A stretch of DNA of 64,000 nucleotides. Origin: Pyruvatibacter mobilis. GTDB lineage: Bacteria; Pseudomonadota; Alphaproteobacteria; CGMCC-115125. A program made the position numbers and the translations under genes. The notes under the pieces are model-generated. The model made no database searches and was not told where the DNA came from. It saw only the letters and a list, made by a program, of their open reading frames with translations. Shown piece by piece: positions 1-7,183 of this stretch. The DNA is taken from the NCBI RefSeq assembly GCF_012848855.1, contig NZ_CP051630.1:1715501-1779500 (forward strand), read 5' to 3'. Numbering within the stretch: the first letter of the stretch is position 1; each line of letters starts with the position of its first letter.

Positions 1-1
1 G

Positions 2-184
2 CGCGACATGGAAAGCGCGCGGGTGGACCGGATCATCGACACCAACCACGATCTGGCCCGCGAGATCGGCGTGCGCGGCACACCGGCCTTCGTGATCGGT
101 GACAGCCTTATCCCGGGGGCAGCGTCCATCGAGGAGATCGAGGCGCGTATCCAGGCGGTGCGGGACGCTGCCAAGGCGGGCTGA
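2..184 (+). CDS. DsbA-family thioredoxin-fold protein, C-terminal fragment
   Basis: The window opens inside this gene; only the last 60 codons and the TGA are present. The reading frame carries GVRGTPAFVIGD, which matches the cis-proline loop (GTPxF) of DsbA and DsbG-like thiol oxidoreductases, followed by the short amphipathic helix that normally ends the fold. The CxxC active site would lie upstream of the window, so I cannot tell an oxidase from an isomerase. The family usually acts on disulfides in the periplasm. It ends 23 bp before the convergent thiG stop, and I see no hairpin terminator between them. Confidence 0.7.
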   Translation, partial: RDMESARVDRIIDTNHDLAREIGVRGTPAFVIGDSLIPGAASIEEIEARIQAVRDAAKAG

Positions 185-207
185 ACCGCCCTTGCCTTCT
201 TTTCAGG

Positions 208-1023
208 TCAGATGAGACCGGCCAGCGGCGAGCTGGGGTCGGCGTAGCGCTTTTTCGGCATACGGCCTGCCAGATAGGCGTCGCGGCCGGCTTCGACGGC
301 ATGCTTCATGGCGCGGGCCATGCGCACGGGGTCGCGCGCTTCGGCGATGGCGGTGTTCATCAGCACACCGTCGCAGCCGAGTTCCATGGCGATGGCCGCG
401 TCTGAGGCCGTGCCGACGCCCGCATCGACGATGACGGGCACGTTGGCGTTTTCCTTGATGATGCGGATGCCGACCGGGTTCTGGATGCCCAGCCCGGAGC
501 CGATGGGCGCGCCCAGGGGCATGATGGCGCAGCAGCCGATCTGCTCCAGCTCGCGGGCCATGATCGGGTCATCACTGCAATAGACCATGATCTCGAAGCC
601 CTCGGAGATGAGCAGCTCTGCCGCGCGCAGGGTCTCGCGCATGTCCGGGTAGAGCGTCTTCTGGTCACCCAGCACTTCGAGCTTCACCAGCTTCCAGCCG
701 CCCGCCTCGCGCGCCAGACGCAGGGTGCGGACCGCGTCTTCGGCGGTGAAGCAGCCGGCGGTATTGGGCAGATAGGTGAATTCCTCCGGGTCCAGAAAAT
801 CCGTGAGCTTCGGCTGGCTGGGGTCGGTGAGGTTCACCCGGCGCACGGCGACGGTGACGATCTCGGCACCGGATGCGCGCGCGGCTTCGGCGTTGAGGGC
901 GTAGCTCTCATATTTGCCGGTGCCGATGATGAGGCGCGATTTGTATTCCTTGCCGGCCACCACCAGCGGCGCATCGGCGGGCGTGGCGATGCTTGCGGAA
1001 GGGCTGGGGGCGGCGTCGGACAT
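208..1023 (-). CDS. thiG: Thiazole synthase ThiG
   Basis: Makes the thiazole phosphate moiety of thiamine from deoxyxylulose phosphate, dehydroglycine and the sulfur carried by ThiS thiocarboxylate. The 271-residue protein is a full-length TIM barrel with the Schiff-base lysine in VKLEVLGD (K114), the GTGKY loop near residue 34, and the phosphate-binding segments [10 protein letters not shown] and [12 protein letters not shown]. The first ~20 residues are an Ala/Ser/Pro-rich extension, so translation might begin slightly downstream. It follows thiS on the same strand with an 85-bp gap, consistent with a thiSG transcript. No thiE, thiO or thiC is nearby. Confidence 0.97.
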   Translation of the reverse strand: MSDAAPSPSASIATPADAPLVVAGKEYKSRLIIGTGKYESYALNAEAARASGAEIVTVAVRRVNLTDPSQPKLTDFLDPEEFTYLPNTAGCFTAEDAVRTLRLAREAGGWKLVKLEVLGDQKTLYPDMRETLRAAELLISEGFEIMVYCSDDPIMARELEQIGCCAIMPLGAPIGSGLGIQNPVGIRIIKENANVPVIVDAGVGTASDAAIAMELGCDGVLMNTAIAEARDPVRMARAMKHAVEAGRDAYLAGRMPKKRYADPSSPLAGLI

Positions 1024-1108
1024 GGGAATACTCCGTTACGGGCAAGCGGGAGGAAATAGTGTGACGGCAGGGCCGCCGGGGATACGGGGCTGAGGCTTGA
1101 ACAGGCGC

Positions 1109-1354
1109 CTAGCCGCCGCCGACGAACTGCACGATCTCGATGCGGTCGCCCTCATCCAGCACCGTCTCGCCATAAAGCGATTTGGGCACGATCTCGAGAT
1201 TGCGCTCAATAGCCATCTTTTTCGGCTCAAGGCCGAGATGCTGGAGCAGTGCGTCCAGCGTGGCGCCGGACGGCAGGGTGCGCGCCTCGCCATTGACGGT
1301 GACGGTGATGGTGCCGCCGGATGCGGGCGCCTGGGATGTGGTGGCTGTGCTCAT
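1109..1354 (-). CDS. thiS: Sulfur carrier protein ThiS
   Basis: Small ubiquitin-like protein that carries sulfur as a C-terminal thiocarboxylate to ThiG. From the ATG at 1354 it is 81 residues: a Thr/Ala-rich leader of about 14 residues, then ITVTVNGEARTLP and the C-terminal IEIVQFVGGG with the obligatory terminal Gly-Gly. The reading frame stays open further upstream, but family length and the loss of recognisable sequence make 1354 the best start. The last glycine after GG is an extra residue; many homologues also end in GGG or GG. It lies upstream of thiG. Confidence 0.95.
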   Translation of the reverse strand: MSTATTSQAPASGGTITVTVNGEARTLPSGATLDALLQHLGLEPKKMAIERNLEIVPKSLYGETVLDEGDRIEIVQFVGGG

Positions 1355-1420
1355 GGGCGCGATAATGGTGTGGCGTCCGCGGCTTTTCAACGTCTGCCCG
1401 CAATTGGGGAGGCCGGTCAT

Positions 1421-1440
1421 CCGGGATTGGAGCAATCCGG
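1421..1440. promoter_or_regulatory. Inverted repeat upstream of thiS
   Basis: CCGG(G)ATTG and CAATCCGG form an imperfect palindrome around a GAG spacer, 67-86 bp ahead of the thiS start on the minus strand. It lies in the 306-bp gap between the divergent thiS and aroQ genes. It could be an operator or a leader hairpin. I see none of the conserved THI-box pieces, so I do not call it a TPP riboswitch. Confidence 0.25.
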
Positions 1441-1540
1441 TCAACGGCTTTGCAATGTTGCGGCGCCAGAGTGACTGCCACATTTTGCCCGCATCCGCGG
1501 CGCATCACCTGAAACAGGCGGATATGGGGGTGCCCTGCCT

Positions 1541-1568
1541 TTGCGGCTGGGGATTGCTCACGTATAAG
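1541..1568 (+). promoter_or_regulatory. Candidate sigma-70-type promoter for aroQ-accBC
   Basis: TTGCGG (1541-1546) and TATAAG (1563-1568) are separated by 16 bp and end about 92 bp before the aroQ ATG. The hexamers resemble housekeeping promoter elements. It is the best match I see in the thiS-aroQ intergenic region. Confidence 0.4.
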
Positions 1569-1660
1569 AAGTCACACCAAAACGGCGCAAACGGGCCTGT
1601 TTCACAGGCATTTTGCGTCAAAACGCCCGCCGGGACGGAACAGGAAGGCTGCAGGCCGCG

Positions 1661-2125
1661 ATGAGCGCATCGACGACAACGGCTCCGATTTTCATTCTGA
1701 ACGGCCCCAACCTCAATCTGCTGGGGCTGCGGGAGCCGGAGATCTATGGCGCCGATACGCTGGGCGACGTGGAAAAGCGCTGCGCTGCGCGCGCGGCTGA
1801 GCTGGGTCTGGCAATTGATTTCCGCCAGTCGAACCATGAAGGCGAGCTTGTGACCTGGCTGCAGGAAGCGCGTGACGCAGCGTCAGGCGTGATCCTCAAC
1901 GCGGCGGGCTACACGCATACGTCGGTGGCCATAAGAGACGCCGTGCTTGCCTGCGAAAAACCTGTTATCGAAGTCCATCTTTCGAATCCTTTCGCGCGTG
2001 AAGACTTCCGCCATCATTCCTTCATCTCAGATGTCGCGCGCGGCGTGATCTGCGGCCTCGGGGCCAAGGGATATGACCTGGCGCTTGATGCGCTTGCCGA
2101 GATTTGCAGCAGCCCCCGTAGCTGA
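1661..2125 (+). CDS. aroQ: Type II 3-dehydroquinate dehydratase
   Basis: Third step of the shikimate pathway: dehydrates 3-dehydroquinate to 3-dehydroshikimate, as a dodecameric cytosolic enzyme. The 154-residue protein has the class II signature [17 protein letters not shown] with the catalytic tyrosine on the flexible lid, RQSNHEG, the NAAGYTHTS substrate loop and [17 protein letters not shown] with the catalytic histidine region. I placed the start at the ATG at 1661 because the length then equals the family norm; an AGGAAGG stretch sits about 12 bp upstream. The pairing with accB and accC is common in proteobacteria. Confidence 0.97.
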   Translation: MSASTTTAPIFILNGPNLNLLGLREPEIYGADTLGDVEKRCAARAAELGLAIDFRQSNHEGELVTWLQEARDAASGVILNAAGYTHTSVAIRDAVLACEKPVIEVHLSNPFAREDFRHHSFISDVARGVICGLGAKGYDLALDALAEICSSPRS

Positions 2126-2197
2126 GGCCGCTGCCCGACCAACCCTATCCGCATTGGGGCGGCCTGCCCCTTGCGTACCGCCGATACGGAGACCCTG

Positions 2198-2680
2198 ATG
2201 AGCGACTCGAAGAAGGGCGCAAGCCCGGTCAACAAGGACATGATCCGCGAGCTTGCGGACCTTCTCAAGGAGACCGAGCTCAACGAGATCGAGGTCGAGA
2301 CCGAAGAGTTCAAGATCCGCGTGGCCCGCGGCGGCGGAGCCGCCGTCTCCTTCACCGCACCTGCCGCAGCGGCACCTGCGCCCGCAGCAGCGGCCCCGGC
2401 TGCGGCCGAAGCGCCCGCAGCTGCCGGTGGTGATCTGTCGAGCCATCCGGGTGCCGTGACCTCGCCGATGGTGGGCACGGTCTATGTGGCGCCGGAGCCC
2501 GGCGCTGCCGCCTTCGTTCAGGAAGGCGCGAAGGTCAGCCAGGGCGACACGCTGCTGATCGTTGAAGCGATGAAGACCATGAACCCGATCCCGGCGCCGA
2601 AGAGCGGCACCGTGAAGCAGATCCTCGTCCAGGATGCCCAGCCGGTTGAGTTCGGCGAAGTGCTGATCGTCATCGAATAA
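2198..2680 (+). CDS. accB: Biotin carboxyl carrier protein of acetyl-CoA carboxylase
   Basis: Carries CO2 on biotin between biotin carboxylase and carboxyltransferase in the first step of fatty-acid synthesis. From the ATG at 2198 (GGAGA Shine-Dalgarno at 2188-2192) it is 160 residues. An N-terminal helical region ([19 protein letters not shown]) is followed by an Ala/Pro-rich linker (about 49-77) and a biotinyl domain with EAMKTMN, where K126 is biotinylated. The length is normal. It precedes accC by 53 bp in the same operon. Confidence 0.97.
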   Translation: MSDSKKGASPVNKDMIRELADLLKETELNEIEVETEEFKIRVARGGGAAVSFTAPAAAAPAPAAAAPAAAEAPAAAGGDLSSHPGAVTSPMVGTVYVAPEPGAAAFVQEGAKVSQGDTLLIVEAMKTMNPIPAPKSGTVKQILVQDAQPVEFGEVLIVIE

Positions 2681-2733
2681 GCCGCCCTGCCCTTTGGCAG
2701 AGACGGCACACACGAAATCCAGGAACGGGCCGG

Positions 2734-4074
2734 ATGTTTGAAAAAGTTCTGATTGCCAATCGCGGGGAAATTGCCCTGCGCGTGCAGCGGGCCTGCAAGG
2801 AGCTGGGGATCGCCACGGTGGCGGTGCACTCCACGGCGGATGCCGACGCCATGCATGTGCGGCTGGCGGATGAAAGCGTGTGCATCGGGCCGCCGGCTGC
2901 GGCCGACAGCTACCTGAACGTTCCCGCGATCATTTCCGCTGCCGAGATCACCGGCGCGGACGCGATCCATCCCGGCTACGGCTTTCTGTCGGAAAACGCC
3001 AATTTCGTTTCCATCGTGGAAGAGCACGGCATCACCTTCATTGGTCCGAAGGCTGAGCATATCCGCGTGATGGGCGACAAGATCGCCGCCAAGCAGACGG
3101 TGAAGAAGCTGGGCATTCCCGTGGTGCCCGGTTCGGACGGGGCGATCACCGATGCCTCTGCGGCTGCCAAGGTTGCCGACGAGATCGGCTATCCGGTGCT
3201 GATCAAGGCCGCTGCCGGCGGCGGCGGGCGCGGCATGAAGGTGGCGCGCACGCGCGGCGAGCTGGACCACGCGGTGTCCACAGCGCGATCTGAATCCAAG
3301 GCAGCCTTCGGCGATGACGCGCTTTACATGGAGCGCTATCTGGGCGAGCCGCGGCACATCGAAATCCAGGTGCTGGGCGACAGCCACGGCAATGCGGTGC
3401 ATCTGGGTGAGCGCGACTGCTCGCTACAGCGGCGCCACCAGAAGGTGCTGGAGGAATCCCCCTCCCCCGTCATCACTCAGGAAGAGCGCGACCGCATCGG
3501 CGAGACCTGCGCGACCGCGATCCGCGACCTTGGCTATCTTGGCGCGGGCACCATCGAGTTCCTGTACGAGAACGGCGAGTTCTTCTTCATCGAGATGAAC
3601 ACCCGCCTCCAGGTGGAGCATCCGGTGACCGAGATGGTGACCGGGGTTGATCTCGTGCGCGAGCAGATCCGCATCGCCGCCGGTCAGCCGATCAGCTTCA
3701 AGCAGGAAGACCTGACGATGACGGGTCATGCCATCGAGTGCCGCATCAATGCGGAGCACCCGGAGACCTTCACCCCGTCGCCGGGCACGATCACCGACTT
3801 CCACCCGCCCGGCGGGCTGGGGGTGCGCATCGATTCCGCGGCCTATTCCGGCTACAAGATCCCGCCCTATTACGACAGCATGATCGGCAAGCTGATCGTT
3901 TATGGTGATGACCGGCAGGAATGCCTGATGCGGCTCAAGCGGTCGCTGAGGGAGTTTGTCGTCGGCGGCGTCAACACGACGATCCCGCTGTTCGGCAAGC
4001 TGCTGGAAGAAGAAGATATCCAGACAGGCAATTACAACATCCACTGGCTGGAAGAGTTCCTGGGTCTCAAATAG
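2734..4074 (+). CDS. accC: Biotin carboxylase subunit of acetyl-CoA carboxylase
   Basis: ATP-dependent carboxylation of the biotin on AccB with bicarbonate. At 446 residues it is full length. The N-terminal biotin carboxylase fold begins [15 protein letters not shown]. The ATP-grasp glycine loop is [14 protein letters not shown], the carboxylation region is [16 protein letters not shown], and the C-terminal domain contains ECRINAEHP. It forms the accBC pair usual in proteobacteria and is followed after 14 bp by aat, so the transcript probably continues. Confidence 0.98.
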   Translation: MFEKVLIANRGEIALRVQRACKELGIATVAVHSTADADAMHVRLADESVCIGPPAAADSYLNVPAIISAAEITGADAIHPGYGFLSENANFVSIVEEHGITFIGPKAEHIRVMGDKIAAKQTVKKLGIPVVPGSDGAITDASAAAKVADEIGYPVLIKAAAGGGGRGMKVARTRGELDHAVSTARSESKAAFGDDALYMERYLGEPRHIEIQVLGDSHGNAVHLGERDCSLQRRHQKVLEESPSPVITQEERDRIGETCATAIRDLGYLGAGTIEFLYENGEFFFIEMNTRLQVEHPVTEMVTGVDLVREQIRIAAGQPISFKQEDLTMTGHAIECRINAEHPETFTPSPGTITDFHPPGGLGVRIDSAAYSGYKIPPYYDSMIGKLIVYGDDRQECLMRLKRSLREFVVGGVNTTIPLFGKLLEEEDIQTGNYNIHWLEEFLGLK

Positions 4075-4088
4075 CCTTGGCATCGCCC

Positions 4089-4751
4089 ATGGTGGATGAC
4101 AGCCACGACATCACGGCGGATATCCTGCTGCGGGCTTATGCCTATGGGGTGTTTCCCATGGGCGAGTCGCGGGACGACCCGTCGCTGTACTGGGTGGACC
4201 CGCTGGAGCGCGGCATCCTGCCGCTCGACGGCTTTCACGTGCCGCGCAAACTGAAGCGGACGATCCGGCAGCAGCCTTTTGACGTGACGGTGGACACGGC
4301 CTTCCGCGCCACCATGGTGGCCTGCGCGACACCGGCGCCGGGGCGCGAGGGCACGTGGATCAATGACCGGATCGTCGATCTTTATTGCGAATTGTTCGAG
4401 CGCGGCTATGCGCATTCGGTTGAATGCTGGCTGGAGGGCCGTCTTGTGGGCGGGCTTTACGGCGTGTCGCTGGGGGCTGCGTTCTTCGGGGAGAGCATGT
4501 TCTCGCGGGCGACCGATGCCAGCAAGGTGGCGCTGACCTATCTCGTGGCGCGGCTGAAGGCAGGCGGCTTCAGGCTGCTGGACACGCAGTTCGTCACCGA
4601 CCACCTGTCACAGTTCGGCGCGACGGAAATTCCGCGTGCGGACTACAAGGAGATGCTGGCAGCGGCGATTGAGCAACCGTCGGACTTCTTCGCGCTGCCG
4701 CTGGATGCTCAGCCTTCGGACGTGCTGCAGTCGGTGAGCCAGACGTCGTAG
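4089..4751 (+). CDS. aat: Leucyl/phenylalanyl-tRNA--protein transferase
   Basis: Adds Leu or Phe from charged tRNA to proteins with N-terminal Lys or Arg, marking them for ClpAP degradation (N-end rule). The 220-residue protein contains [19 protein letters not shown] and [17 protein letters not shown], the conserved Aat blocks that form the aminoacyl-tRNA site and GNAT-like fold. I start at the ATG at 4089; a GTG follows immediately and could also serve. Its last 43 bp overlap the tail of the oppositely oriented DUF2155 gene. The order accC-aat-DUF2155 is common in alphaproteobacteria. Confidence 0.97.
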   Translation: MVDDSHDITADILLRAYAYGVFPMGESRDDPSLYWVDPLERGILPLDGFHVPRKLKRTIRQQPFDVTVDTAFRATMVACATPAPGREGTWINDRIVDLYCELFERGYAHSVECWLEGRLVGGLYGVSLGAAFFGESMFSRATDASKVALTYLVARLKAGGFRLLDTQFVTDHLSQFGATEIPRADYKEMLAAAIEQPSDFFALPLDAQPSDVLQSVSQTS

Positions 4752-5152
4752 ACGGGATGCTCGAGGGCGTTGAGGCCCGGCGAGGATGCCAGCATCCAGC
4801 CGGAGAAGATCGGCTCCGGCTCTTCTTCCAGATTTTCGTTCACCGGGTATTCGCGGATCTCGAGGAAGGCGATGGTCTTGGGCGGGTCTTCAGGCCGTGC
4901 CTTCTCGCAGGCGCGCACGATGATGCCAAGCGTGCCGAAGCGCAGCGGCGCATCAAGGCCGACGCGCATGGGATGGGTGCGGGCGGTGATCTTGTTGAGG
5001 CCCATGAGATGGGCCGTGTCAGGCACGGGCGGGGCGGCCTGTTCCGCCGGCGCGGGGGCTTCGCCTTCAGCTGCGTCTTGCGCCTGAACCGGCAGCAGGC
5101 TTACCGCCAGCAGGCCGGCTGTCAGGGCGCTGCGCTTGAGAAGACGATGCAT
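4709..5152 (-). CDS. DUF2155 domain-containing exported protein
   Basis: Function unknown. The 147-residue product starts with a signal peptide ([19 protein letters not shown], cut before QDAAEG), then a Pro/Ala/Glu-rich linker and a compact domain with [32 protein letters not shown] and [23 protein letters not shown]. The last block is typical of DUF2155. Two cysteines (in RACEK and LTDCS) could form a disulfide. The ATG at 5152 has GGCAGGGG upstream; a GTG at 5167 would overlap the mlaD stop by 4 bp. The 3' end overlaps aat tail to tail. It probably shares a transcript with mlaD and the NDUFA12 gene. Confidence 0.85.
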   Translation of the reverse strand: MHRLLKRSALTAGLLAVSLLPVQAQDAAEGEAPAPAEQAAPPVPDTAHLMGLNKITARTHPMRVGLDAPLRFGTLGIIVRACEKARPEDPPKTIAFLEIREYPVNENLEEEPEPIFSGWMLASSPGLNALEHPVYDVWLTDCSTSEG

Positions 5153-5163
5153 GGGCCCCTGCC

Positions 5164-5622
5164 TCACTCGCCTGAATCGCTGCCGCCGGCGCTGAACACC
5201 GCCTGGCTGACGAGGCCGATCAGGTCAATCGAGCCCTGGGCGAACATGATCTCGTCACCCTCTTCCAGCATGGTTTCGCTGCCGCCGGGGGTGAGCGCGA
5301 TGTAGGAACCACCGAGGAGACCTTCGGACGTGATCTTGGCGGAGGTGTCTTCCGGCAGCGGCACGTCATTGCTCACCGAGATGGTGACGCGGGCCGCATA
5401 GGTGGCCGCGTCGAGGGCCTGATTGGTGACCGTGCCTACCTTGATGCCGGACAGGCGCACATCGGCACCGGGGGCCAGACCGTCCACGCGGTCGAAATCG
5501 ATGGTGAGATCATAGCCCGTGCCGCCGCCCGTATCGGTGGCGGTGTAGGCAAAGAACAGGAACACGCCGGCGATCACGATCACCGCAGCGCCGGTCAGGG
5601 TCTCAACGACAGATGATTGCAT
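5164..5622 (-). CDS. mlaD: Outer-membrane lipid asymmetry protein MlaD (MCE domain)
   Basis: Substrate-binding MCE subunit of the Mla phospholipid transporter, anchored in the inner membrane. The 152-residue protein has one N-terminal transmembrane helix (AAVIVIAGVFLFFAYTA) and an MCE domain with FDRVDGLAPGADVRLSGIKVG and ITSEGLLGGSYIALTPG. The C-terminal segment (SIDLIGLVSQAVFS) is the hydrophobic pore helix region of MlaD. A TAGGA/GAGGAAG sequence precedes the ATG at 5622. The permease and ATPase partners, mlaE and mlaF, lie nearly 50 kb away at 54.4-56 kb rather than in one operon. Confidence 0.92.
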   Translation of the reverse strand: MQSSVVETLTGAAVIVIAGVFLFFAYTATDTGGGTGYDLTIDFDRVDGLAPGADVRLSGIKVGTVTNQALDAATYAARVTISVSNDVPLPEDTSAKITSEGLLGGSYIALTPGGSETMLEEGDEIMFAQGSIDLIGLVSQAVFSAGGSDSGE

Positions 5623-5704
5623 CCTAGCTTCCTCGATAGCCTGGCAGGCCGTTCCAGTCCGACCGGACCCTTGCCCTTGTTTGAATGGTGGTTGCGTCAG
5701 GCGC

Positions 5705-6088
5705 TTACTCGGGCTTCCAGGCCTCGTAATCGCCTGCAGTGCTGGCGCGCGGGGTGCCGGTGACGAGCGAACCGGCCGGGCGGTAGGCATGTTCGGAGCC
5801 GGTCAGGTTCGGCATGTGCGGCTTTTCCCAGGCGCGCGGCTTGTAGGCGGCGCTGGCCGGCGGGGTGTCCACGGTCTTATGCATCCAGCCATGCCATTCC
5901 GGCGGAATGCGAGAGGCTTCAGCAAGGCCGTTATAGATGACCCAGCGGTGCTGCGGGTCCTTGCGGCTCTGGTAATACTTGTTGCCCTGGCTGTCCTCGC
6001 CGACGAGTTCGCCGCGGCTCCAGGTGAGCAGGCGGGTGCCATAGGTCTGGCCGTTCCACCAGGTGAAAATCTGTCTGAACCACATCAT
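5705..6088 (-). CDS. NADH:ubiquinone oxidoreductase accessory subunit, NDUFA12 (B17.2) family
   Basis: Homologue of the mitochondrial complex I accessory subunit B17.2, found in complex I of alphaproteobacteria. The 127-residue protein begins MMWFRQIFTWWNGQTYGTR and has the family core LVGEDSQGNKYYQSR, HRWVIYNG, ASRIPPEWHGWMH and KPRAWEKPHMPNLTGSEHAY. The frame stays open upstream, but similarity starts at the double Met, so I place the start at 6088. It lies upstream of mlaD and DUF2155 on the same strand, an arrangement seen in other alphaproteobacteria. Confidence 0.92.
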   Translation of the reverse strand: MMWFRQIFTWWNGQTYGTRLLTWSRGELVGEDSQGNKYYQSRKDPQHRWVIYNGLAEASRIPPEWHGWMHKTVDTPPASAAYKPRAWEKPHMPNLTGSEHAYRPAGSLVTGTPRASTAGDYEAWKPE

Positions 6089-6300
6089 CGGACTTGCCGC
6101 TCGACCTCTTGATACGTGCCGGGAGGGGGCGCTTTCTCCGTCGGGAGAGTCACCGCCAAAAGTTGCCGCAATATGGCATTGCGCGCCGGGGAGCGTCCAC
6201 CCTTTGAATGGGCCGACAGATCGCGTGGCCGCAGGGAATCCCAAGGCCAATAGCGGGCCAACAAGGAGACTAGCAGGGGAGCTGAGGGCGCACACTTTCC

Positions 6301-6843
6301 CTAGACTTCCCAGATGGTTCCGCCCTGCCCGGGACGGGCGCGGCGGGAGGGGCCGTTGGGCGGCGGCGGGGCGATGCCGCCGGGGTCCTTCAGCACATAG
6401 TGATCGCCCTCGAGCAGATAGACCCGCTTGTCAGCCCGCACCCACTGGATGCGCTTGAGCAGATTGGCGGGCACCACGGGCTTGGCGACGAAATGGTTGG
6501 CCCCGGCCTCCATGGCCGCCTTGACCAGTTCCGGATTGGTATGGGCGGTGAGCATGATTGTGGGGGTGCAGGCGCCGGGCGTGTCGCGCAGGCGCAGGGT
6601 GCGGAGGAACTGGATGCCGTCCATCGGCTGCATGTTCCAGTCGCAGATGATGAGGTCGGGCTCAATGGTGTGGAGAAGCTCGAGGCCGCTGGGGGCATCG
6701 CCCACCATGATCACCTCATCGCCGCCGACGCCGAACGCCATCAGCAGGCTCTTGAGGAGCCGGCGTGCATTGGCGCTGTCATCGATGACCAGAATGCGCA
6801 TTCCGCTGAGAATGGCTGCTTTCCGGTGTTGTTCCGACGGCAT
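6301..6843 (-). CDS. Single-domain response regulator (CheY-like) with short C-terminal tail
   Basis: Receiver domain with MRILVIDDSANARRLL (acidic pair D21/D22), the phospho-acceptor D68 in LIICDWNMQPMDG, the switch Thr/Ser position in IMLTAH and K121 in FVAKPV. No DNA-binding domain follows. About 45 residues of tail include a Pro-rich stretch and a basic segment ending GTIWEV. Numbering assumes the ATG at 6843; an ATG at 6801 directly before the receiver domain is an alternative. Tails of this kind occur in orphan alphaproteobacterial receivers. No histidine kinase is adjacent, so its partner and output are unknown. It diverges from the pseudo-RNR gene. Confidence 0.88.
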   Translation of the reverse strand: MPSEQHRKAAILSGMRILVIDDSANARRLLKSLLMAFGVGGDEVIMVGDAPSGLELLHTIEPDLIICDWNMQPMDGIQFLRTLRLRDTPGACTPTIMLTAHTNPELVKAAMEAGANHFVAKPVVPANLLKRIQWVRADKRVYLLEGDHYVLKDPGGIAPPPPNGPSRRARPGQGGTIWEV

Positions 6844-6989
6844 CGTGCCCGTTTCCCCACGCTGGGCCGGAGATCCGTCCCGCCATCGCGGCGACGGAGA
6901 ATCGGCCGGCCGCGCCAGCCCCCACATGGGCCGTGCGACGCTTCGCCAGTCTGGCCCGAATCGCCTTATGATTGCTTAATCGCGGACCG

Positions 6990-7012
6990 AATTGGCGGAT
7001 TTCCGGCCAATT
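6990..7012. promoter_or_regulatory. Perfect inverted repeat between the response regulator and pseudo-RNR
   Basis: AATTGGC and GCCAATT flank a 9-bp spacer, a perfect 7-bp dyad with arms centred about 16 bp apart. It lies in the 340-bp divergent intergenic region, 37 bp upstream of the candidate -35 box for the pseudo-RNR gene. This size and spacing suit a dimeric regulator. Two GTTAAC hexamers (7062-7067 and 7081-7086) lie further down the same region. Confidence 0.35.
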
Positions 7013-7048
7013 TCCCCGTTCCGGCAGGACGAAAAGCATAGAGAACGC

Positions 7049-7078
7049 TTGACCGGCCGCCGTTAACTACCCCATATT
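7049..7078 (+). promoter_or_regulatory. Candidate promoter of the pseudo-RNR gene
   Basis: TTGACC (7049-7054) and CATATT (7073-7078), separated by 18 bp, match five and four positions of the sigma-70 consensus. The stretch is AT-rich compared with its surroundings. It would leave a leader of roughly 100 bases before the ATG at 7184, which is preceded by a G-rich ribosome binding site. Confidence 0.45.
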
Positions 7079-7183
7079 TTGTTAACTATTTTTGCATGCG
7101 CACAAGATGTAGCCCTGCGTGCGGCGTCGATTCAGCCGTGACGGGGCGTTCAGATCATCAATGGTCCGGTTTGGGGGGCGACC

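Noticed and set aside
1355-1660. TPP riboswitch ahead of thiS
   Set aside because: The conserved THI-box strings are absent; only a short palindrome is present, on an unsuited arrangement.
7062-7086. The two GTTAAC hexamers as a CtrA box
   Set aside because: The CtrA consensus needs TTAA halves 7 bp apart; here they are 15 bp apart.
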